Source of the DNA: Eunapius fragilis
Lineage: Eukaryota > Porifera > Demospongiae > Spongillida > Spongillidae
NCBI GenBank assembly: GCA_963681505.1
Contig: OY811992.1
Coordinates: 4,256,889 to 4,320,888 of the forward strand
DNA length: 64,000 bases
Direction of reading: 5' to 3'
Shown piece by piece: positions 58,111-64,000 of this stretch. The notes below the pieces were generated by a model. The model saw only the letters and a list, made by a program, of their open reading frames with translations, searched no databases and was not told the DNA's origin. Position numbers and translations under genes: made by a program. The number at the start of each line of letters is the position of its first letter. Position 1 is the first letter of the stretch.

Positions 58111-58479
58111 AGCTTTCAGAGTTGCTCTAATAAAATCTTCACATTTCAAACTCCTGATTACATGTAAGTATGTAGGCTTTCAGTTTTGAACTTCTTAACA
58201 GTACCCACTGAATGGTCCCTCTAAAAATCCTGGATATGCGCCTGCGCACACACAAGCACACATAACAAATGCATCGCTCCCATCAACAAAGCGCTTTATA
58301 ACTTTCCTTATAAGGCTGAGGCGGCGTATACGGTGCGTGCGAGTTGACTATATTATGGCGTCACGTCAACCTGTAATGACATCCGCAGCTGTGACGTACG
58401 CGGGTCTGGGTACGAGATCATAATTCGATACATGGCTTCCCGAACACGATATCAATTGTTAGCTTACCTACTGTCCAAG

Positions 58480-59480
58480 GGCGTCGGAAGGTAAAATCCA
58501 TTGGTCCGGCAAATAAATAAACAATGAGGTGGGTGGACTCGGAGAGGCCCGCCCACAGCAACGGAATGGGGAGCGCTAAAGATGCTTTCCGATCTGGGTC
58601 TGGGGTTTCGCCGCAGAAGTTATGCCAGTTGTGCATTATTAATGCAAGAAATTTCACTAAAATGACTAGCACGCACGCGGCGTTCAGAGCTCGAACTCGG
58701 GGTAATGATCACGTGAGAGGTTTTCCAATCCATATCACCGGTCTCTAGTCTTTAACTCTTCGGACGCCAAGTGTGTATTCATGCGTACACACACAATCGT
58801 TATAATACCATTCATGTATAAATTAGATCTTACATGGGAATTACAAAAAAAATGTGTTGATCATTCACAATTCCATGATGCATGCAAATGCTTGCTGCAC
58901 TTGTACCCTACATGTACAAGGTATCTATGCTCCTCCTTACACCTACTAATGAACACCATTATTCAGTTGACTGCATTTTATCTATTAACAGCTAGGAATG
59001 TGTGACTAATTGACCATCACTAGTGCTTAAATTGCCAGTTCACTTCCCTCTTTTGCCTGGTTCATATCATGGGTAGTAGCAACAGAAGGTGCCAGTAGGT
59101 TGTAATGGACAAACAAAATGTACTTACACTGAGACCACAAACGCTCAAACATTCTTATGATTATGAGGTTACATGCATGCATGCAAGCCAGTATTGTGTG
59201 TATGGACAATGGTATTCAAAGTGATTCTATAGTCACAACACAACACAGTAATGCGTGGTTGTGTGAACATGCATGTATATACGCAATTGGCGTTCAACAG
59301 TTAAAGTTAATTCGATGCTTGCCCCAAACAATTTAATTGTAGTCAAATACGCACCAAAAATGGCAAATAAAAACAATTGCTGTGACGTTTTGAATATTTA
59401 TCGATACCTATGCTCTTATTACTTACCTATGCCCTTATTCATATTATTTATTTTCCTGCCGGACCGGTTCCGACGCCGAT
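58480..59480. mobile_element. Candidate insertion of about 1 kb upstream of copy 4
   Basis: Absent upstream of copy 3. Ends carry GGCGTCGGAA and, nearby, GGTCCGGCA with AAATAAATA in inverted orientation on the two sides. A minus-strand open stretch (ALPIPLLWAGLSESTHLIVY, ending near a GTAAGC donor) is unrecognised. Confidence 0.45.
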
Positions 59481-59552
59481 GACTATATAACAATACAAGC
59501 TCAATTAGTGAAGGTCAGTCACGTGCGTTATTACTACAAGAGCGCTCGCAAG

Positions 59553-59616
59553 ATGATGGTTCTCCACTTGGTGGTGGTGGTGATACAATTATTACCCACC
59601 ATGTGCAGTTCAAGTA
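59553..59616 (+). CDS. Copy 4 exon 1: signal peptide
   Basis: MMVLHLVVVVIQLLPTMCSS with a hydrophobic core, ending in phase 1 at a strong donor GTAAGC. Two adjacent ATG codons; either may start translation. Copy 3 has the same exon at 48004-48067. Confidence 0.75.
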
Positions 59617-62600
59617 GTAAGCAGACGAATACCGTATGTTTGTACATACGTTCGTGAGCTACCGTGTGCGCGTACAGGACTCCAGTGTTGGGATCCTGTT
59701 AGGCGTTTGATTTCTTGAACCGTGCTCACACGAGTGCGTGTATACATGTATAGCCATTAGGGTACATTGTATGAATGCATGTTTTATGAACTTACATTGC
59801 TACAAGTATGTGTAAATGTGTATGCGGCGGCTAGGTTTATACCGGTTCTATAAAAGCAGCTCTGAATGCTGTGCGCCTGAGGGGACCCCAGTACTTTGAT
59901 GAAATCAGCGATAACTCGAGCAGTGTTATAGTAGCTGGATCAGTCATCCAGCTCTTCTGTTCAGCCAGTGGACAGTTCACTGCTCCCCACATACAGTGGA
60001 CCAGGAATAATATCACCATTCCAGAGACTGCACAGTTGCCTCATCTGATGGTAAAGAGTAGGACAGAGAACTCTTCAGTCCTCACTATCTATGGTTTCTC
60101 ATCAAGTGATAATGGAAGCTATCAGTGTTGTGCTTCGGACATCAATAGCAGTACTTTGAGTAAACCATTACTGCTAACAGGTTAGTGTCACATCAGATCC
60201 TTCACTTCAATCACCCATCCTTTACTCTGCAGCTATCGATGGCTCCAACGTATTGTATATTATACGAGAACTTGGTAACACCAAATCAGACAGAAAAACT
60301 GTTCCTCTTGGAAGTACAAATATTTCAACCAATGGAACCTTTCTAAGATGTTCAGCTACGCAGCCTTCTTCATTCTCTCTTGCTGCACCCAGTGTGATAT
60401 GGTTGAATGATGAGACACAGCTATCTGGTGATGGGGTTAGGGTTGTTGTGACAACTACCAATACCACTTTCATGGGATCAAACAGGACTGTAAGCTTTGT
60501 TCGCATCTTCAACTTCAGTCAGTCTGATGCTGGAGTGTACCAGTGTGTGTTCTATGACACTCCATCCCAGGGAGGAGAGGTCATTACCACTAGACCATAC
60601 AAAGTGGACACAGGTATGGATAGCCACTTTTCATGTGCTGGAATGAATGTGTTTTATCTTTATTTGTTAGGTCCAGTCTTCATTACTGCTGCTTCTCCTT
60701 TATCAGTCACCCTCTGTCCCCCTGAGCCTCTGGTCCTCCAAATGGAGGCAGGAGGAGAGTATGTTGGTATTCAATGGACCAGGACACCAATTGCTCTGAA
60801 TATCAGCAGTGATGAATTGGTGGACTTCCAGCAGACATTTGTGAGGACTGTGACATCAGAACAGGACTGGGGACTATACTTGGTGTCCGTTATCTTGCCC
60901 AATAATTCATCTTCCAACTTCACAATCGCAATCAGCATATCTTGTAATACCACTGTGCCCAGTAAGTAAATAGACAAGACTGAATAATAGTACTGGAATG
61001 TTTATTGATAGAAATAATATAAAACAAAAAATGGATGGACACTATTATTGTTTAGAACCCTGTAAAGCAGTTGCCTGGGAATCATAACCCCTCCCTTTTT
61101 TCATCTGTGGCAGAGGCCACACCCCAACACAGGATCACCTTGTCAGGTTGAAACCATCTTGGGTCATTCTATATCCAATGGGACTCAAATTGGATGCTAT
61201 ACTTTAGATTTAGTGCAAATACTCATATTTGTCTGACCTAATATGAAGATTAGTTTGGTCCAAATAAAGTTTAATAACGTGAATGGTTTACAAAATACAC
61301 CATCATGAATAATTTAGATTTTTTCTTACTGAGTTATAATTTTGGCTTTGGAATATCGTAACTCCCTTCTCACAATATTTGTATGGCTATATTTGGCACC
61401 AATGAATGGCTCCATTCAGTAAAAAAGATATCTTTTTTACTGAATGGGAGCCATTCATTGTCTTCATGCATTGACAAAATCAGAAGTCAAGAGTATGAGC
61501 TAACCACAGCAAGATGCCTTTTTTGTGTATAGCACTAATTAAAAGTAAGTGTTTACATATGTCTTTAGGTGATATTACATAATAACCTGGACCATAAGAT
61601 TGTTATGATCTGATTCTCATTGGTTTCCAGTAGTTGTATTAATAATCGTGAGGTGGATGTGTGGAGGTGTACAAGGGATGTGTGCAGGAGTACCAGGGAT
61701 GTATGCAGGTGTACCAGGGATGTGTGGAGGTGTACCAGGGATGTGTGCAGGTGTACCAGGGATGTGTGCAGGTGTACCAGGGATGTGTGCAGGTGTACCA
61801 GGGATGTGTGCAGGTGTACCAGGGATGTGTGTAGGCGTACCAGGGATGTGTTGAGGTGTACCAGGGATGTGTGCAGGTGTACCAGGGATGTTTAAATGTA
61901 GTATTATACTTTTACTGTTATCACTCTAATCACCAGATGGGCCTGCCTCATTCCACAGTTCCCCATCCACATCCTCCATCTACCTACCTCCACAGTCCCG
62001 CCTGGCCAATGGGGCTGCTGTCATGCCACTGGTAGTCATAGTAGCAACAATGGTGGGTGTTGTAGGTGGAGTCATCATCATGGTTATACTGGTCATTGTG
62101 GTCTGCACAGCGGTAGGCGTGGCTCATGCAAGGAGGTCTTGCAACAATAGCAGGTATGTTTTTACTGCCAGAAACTGTATAGGATTTGTGTTGCATCCAA
62201 GTCTAACTACATTCCACACACTAGCAGATAGGGTCGGTGTTTCTAGACTAGGAAAAAAGTGAACAGTGTCACTTTGTCAACCCCTATTGCCACGTAAGGT
62301 TTGAAAGCATTAATTTGCTCTCATAACCCAGTACAATTTCTCATTTAGTCTTTAACCTGCACTGCAATATAAAATGATACTGATCATTAGTATGGGGTAC
62401 ACACCTAAGAGCTGGGCTGTTGTTAGAATCAACTTGCATGAGATTGTATACATAGTGCAAACCTCAGCAATTGATAACATTCCAGAGAAGGGCTGCATAC
62501 AAATATCTTAGTGGCAAGCAAATTCACATGCAAGCACTTTGTCTTCAGCACTTTCTAATACCAACCAGATCAGTGACATCTTTGATCATATGCAAACAGT

Positions 62601-63006
62601 TGCCACATACAAAAGATTTTATTAATCGATGATCCTTTTACAGAACTGTCAAATGTATGAAGTGTGGATTTACATGGATAACATATATGTAGATAGTTAT
62701 ATGCCGCTACATAACACTACACCAGTACTTGAGGATCAAAAATTTTAGCCCAGAGAACTAAAATGTAGTCTGGATTTGGGGGGGACATTTTTAACAATGC
62801 AGTCTGGGACAACTGAAATAGTTCCCAGAAGTGACAGAAATGACTGATCTCCTCCATGCATGACCATACTTTGTCATGTCATTTATTGGCAACACACACA
62901 CACACACACACACATGCATGCACACACAAACACACACAAACACACACACATGCATGCACACACAAACACACACACAAACACACACATGCATGCACACACA
63001 ATCACA

Positions 63007-63069
<63 letters not shown>

Positions 63070-63326
63070 GTGCCACAGAGGCAGTGCAGGTGTATGAGAC
63101 TATCCAGGAGGTTAACCACACGCTATATCAGAAGAATGAAGAACTACCTCCCAATCATATCTCCAAGGACTATGAGGAGGCTCTCATTGACATGACACTA
63201 AATGATGCATATGGACCACATCAGGGCAATGAAGCACAAGCTTCCCCTCAAATGTCCAAGGGCTGTGACATGACACTGAATGATGCATATGACTATGCAA
63301 GCACACAAGTCACCTCAAAGGACTAG
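59553..63326 (+). CDS. Ig-superfamily receptor, copy 4, complete and open (510 aa)
   Basis: Reference copy. Exons 59553-59616, 59857-60180, 60233-60613, 60671-60961, 61937-62153, 63071-63326; coding total 1533 nt with no internal stop. Order: signal peptide, Ig1, Ig2, degenerate Ig3, short Ser/Pro/Thr stalk, one membrane helix, cytoplasmic tail. Introns 2 and 3 are 52 and 57 bp. Many N-x-S/T sites. The tail has Tyr motifs (YETI, DYEEAL, NDAY twice) that could bind SH2 proteins after phosphorylation, but no canonical ITAM or ITIM. By layout it is a cell-surface recognition or adhesion receptor; ligand and pathway are unknown. Neighbouring paralogues imply a tandemly expanding family. Confidence 0.85.
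59857..60180 (+). CDS. Copy 4 exon 2: Ig domain 1
   Basis: Cys in VIQLFCSASG, Trp in IQWTRNN, and DNGSYQCC at the F strand. Acceptor AAGCAG allows two start points 3 nt apart. The loop before SSVL differs in length among copies by 6-9 nt. Confidence 0.8.
60233..60613 (+). CDS. Copy 4 exon 3: Ig domain 2
   Basis: Cys in TFLRCSA, Trp in VIWLNDE, and SDAGVYQCVFYD. It varies among copies around the B and C strands. Confidence 0.8.
60671..60961 (+). CDS. Copy 4 exon 4: degenerate Ig-like domain 3
   Basis: Cys in SVTLCPPEP, Trp in GIQWTRT, and EQDWGLYLVS with Val in place of the second Cys. Ends CNTTVP in phase 1 before GTAAGT. Confidence 0.75.
61401..61461. repeat. Near-perfect 61-bp palindrome in intron 4 of copy 4
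   Basis: AATGAATGGCTCCATTCAGT and onward to GATATC, then the complement with one extra G. Other copies have only one arm (ATGGAAGCCATTCATTGTCT). Confidence 0.8.
61660..61890. repeat. 21-bp minisatellite, copy 4, about 11 units
   Basis: Same unit and position relative to the membrane-exon acceptor as in copies 1-3. Confidence 0.85.
61937..62153 (+). CDS. Copy 4 exon 5: stalk and transmembrane helix
   Basis: Ser/Pro-rich stalk, then PLVVIVATMVGVVGGVII and following hydrophobic residues to VVCTAVGV, with positive HARRSCNN just inside the membrane. Ends in phase 2. Confidence 0.8.
62891..63070. repeat. Compound CA/TGCA microsatellite at the tail-exon acceptor, copy 4
   Basis: CA runs interrupted by TGCATGCA and AAACA, ending in a pure run and AG at the exon border. 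Confidence 0.93.
63071..63326 (+). CDS. Copy 4 exon 6: cytoplasmic tail
   Basis: Begins SATEAVQVYETIQEVNHTLY. An internal repeat DMTLNDAY occurs twice. One extra Ile codon (EEALIDMTL) compared with the other copies. Stop TAG at 63324-63326. Confidence 0.8.
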
Positions 63327-63419
63327 CAGATGTGATGTATAAACAAATTAAAACAAAGCCAGATTACAGAATTTTTTTAGAATTTCAAAGAGACTTTAAT
63401 TTTTTTCTCTCAATATTTT

Positions 63420-64000
63420 ATTGTGTTTGGACAGAGGTACACACACTACACATACAAACAGCTACACATAACATTCATACGCCTGCTGCACGGAGTTAGG
63501 GCATGAGTGAGTGAGGATGGTATGAGTGAGTGAGGATGGTATGAGCATTAGCTCTAATTAAGGAGTGACTGAGCTGACCACAAAGATCACCCAACGCCTT
63601 GGATTTACAGCCATTCCCATGAATGGCCAAGTTGTGAAATGGCCTTGAGAGCCTTTGGACTCCAGGCTCCATGACTCTCTACCCTCCAATGGGATACACT
63701 TCCAGCCCAATTTCACGTTTTGTGTCATTTTCAGAGTGGAATTCAGCTGCTCTTGCAGCAACACCTGAGTACATGCCCACTTCCATCATAATAATAGAAT
63801 TGAGCAGGGATTAACAGTGACATCAACAGCTGCTGCATGAGGTGCCACTGTCCCAATTGGTCACTAAGATATCTGCTGGTCCAGTCCTTGAGCTGTCTTG
63901 ACCCCAGCCGCTACCAACTTCATGATGTGAAGAAGATTAGCTAACTCTACGGAAGGTATTGTGCACAATGCACCACGTATGGTGCTATGCCTCAAGGTGA
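63420..64000 (-). pseudogene. Antisense retroelement pol remnant after copy 4
   Basis: Paralogue of 6980-7500; minus strand keeps KLGWKCIPLEGRESWSLESK. It runs to the window edge. Confidence 0.55.

Larger units (their letters stand above)
55260..58400. repeat. Segmental duplication block C (partial)
   Basis: Starts at the equivalent of 14540 in block A. Contains the minisatellite and the unrecognised frames. The stretch 57120-57260 is inverted relative to 16860-16990. The pol remnant seen in A and B is deleted. Confidence 0.8.

Overview
The window looks like a chromosome segment from an animal, most likely a demosponge. Spliced genes have very short introns (49 to 120 bp), there are metazoan-type immunoglobulin-domain receptors with tyrosine-rich tails, fragments of animal housekeeping genes (clathrin heavy chain, a ZnT5-type zinc transporter), many small inverted-repeat transposons, and remnants of retroelement pol genes. 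The phylum is an inference; no ribosomal or mitochondrial marker is present.

The backbone is a tandem array of one receptor gene plus a long downstream block, all receptors on the + strand. Receptor copies lie at <1-6843 (copy 1, first exon just outside the window), 33160-34385 (copy 2, only the last two exons, frameshifted), 48004-54853 (copy 3, complete but with an in-frame stop) and 59553-63326 (copy 4, complete and open, 510 residues). Each encodes a signal peptide, three Ig-like domains, a membrane segment and a tail with repeated tyrosines. All splice phases agree. Every copy carries a 21-bp minisatellite just before the acceptor of the membrane exon and a (CA)n run directly against the acceptor of the tail exon.

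Between receptors lie related blocks A (about 9975-18915), B (about 35870-47765) and C (about 55260-58400). They contain a 16-bp minisatellite of very different length in each copy, ZnT5 exon fragments, decayed retroelement pol sequence and an unrecognised conserved reading frame. A segment of about 2 kb is inverted between A and B. Comparing copies gives empty sites for several transposons: a pogo/Tigger element (8037-9064), a 110-bp hairpin (2521-2630), a 246-bp MITE (4462-4707) and an 843-bp TIR element (46913-47755).

The region 19-32 kb does not belong to the tandem array. It holds retroelement remnants, a decayed clathrin heavy chain fragment with an inverted partial copy, and the most remarkable locus: a minus-strand gene at 24318-27253. 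It reads as a signal peptide exon, two short pro-region exons and then 28 microexons, 25 of them exactly one codon long, separated by 63-120 bp introns that resemble each other. Every microexon is bounded by AG and GT, every length is a multiple of three, the phase set by the upstream exons runs through without a stop, and all six cysteines of the predicted 103-residue precursor fall in the microexon part. This appears to be a secreted disulfide-rich peptide whose mature part is encoded almost one codon per exon. No transcript evidence was available; the model rests on sequence alone.
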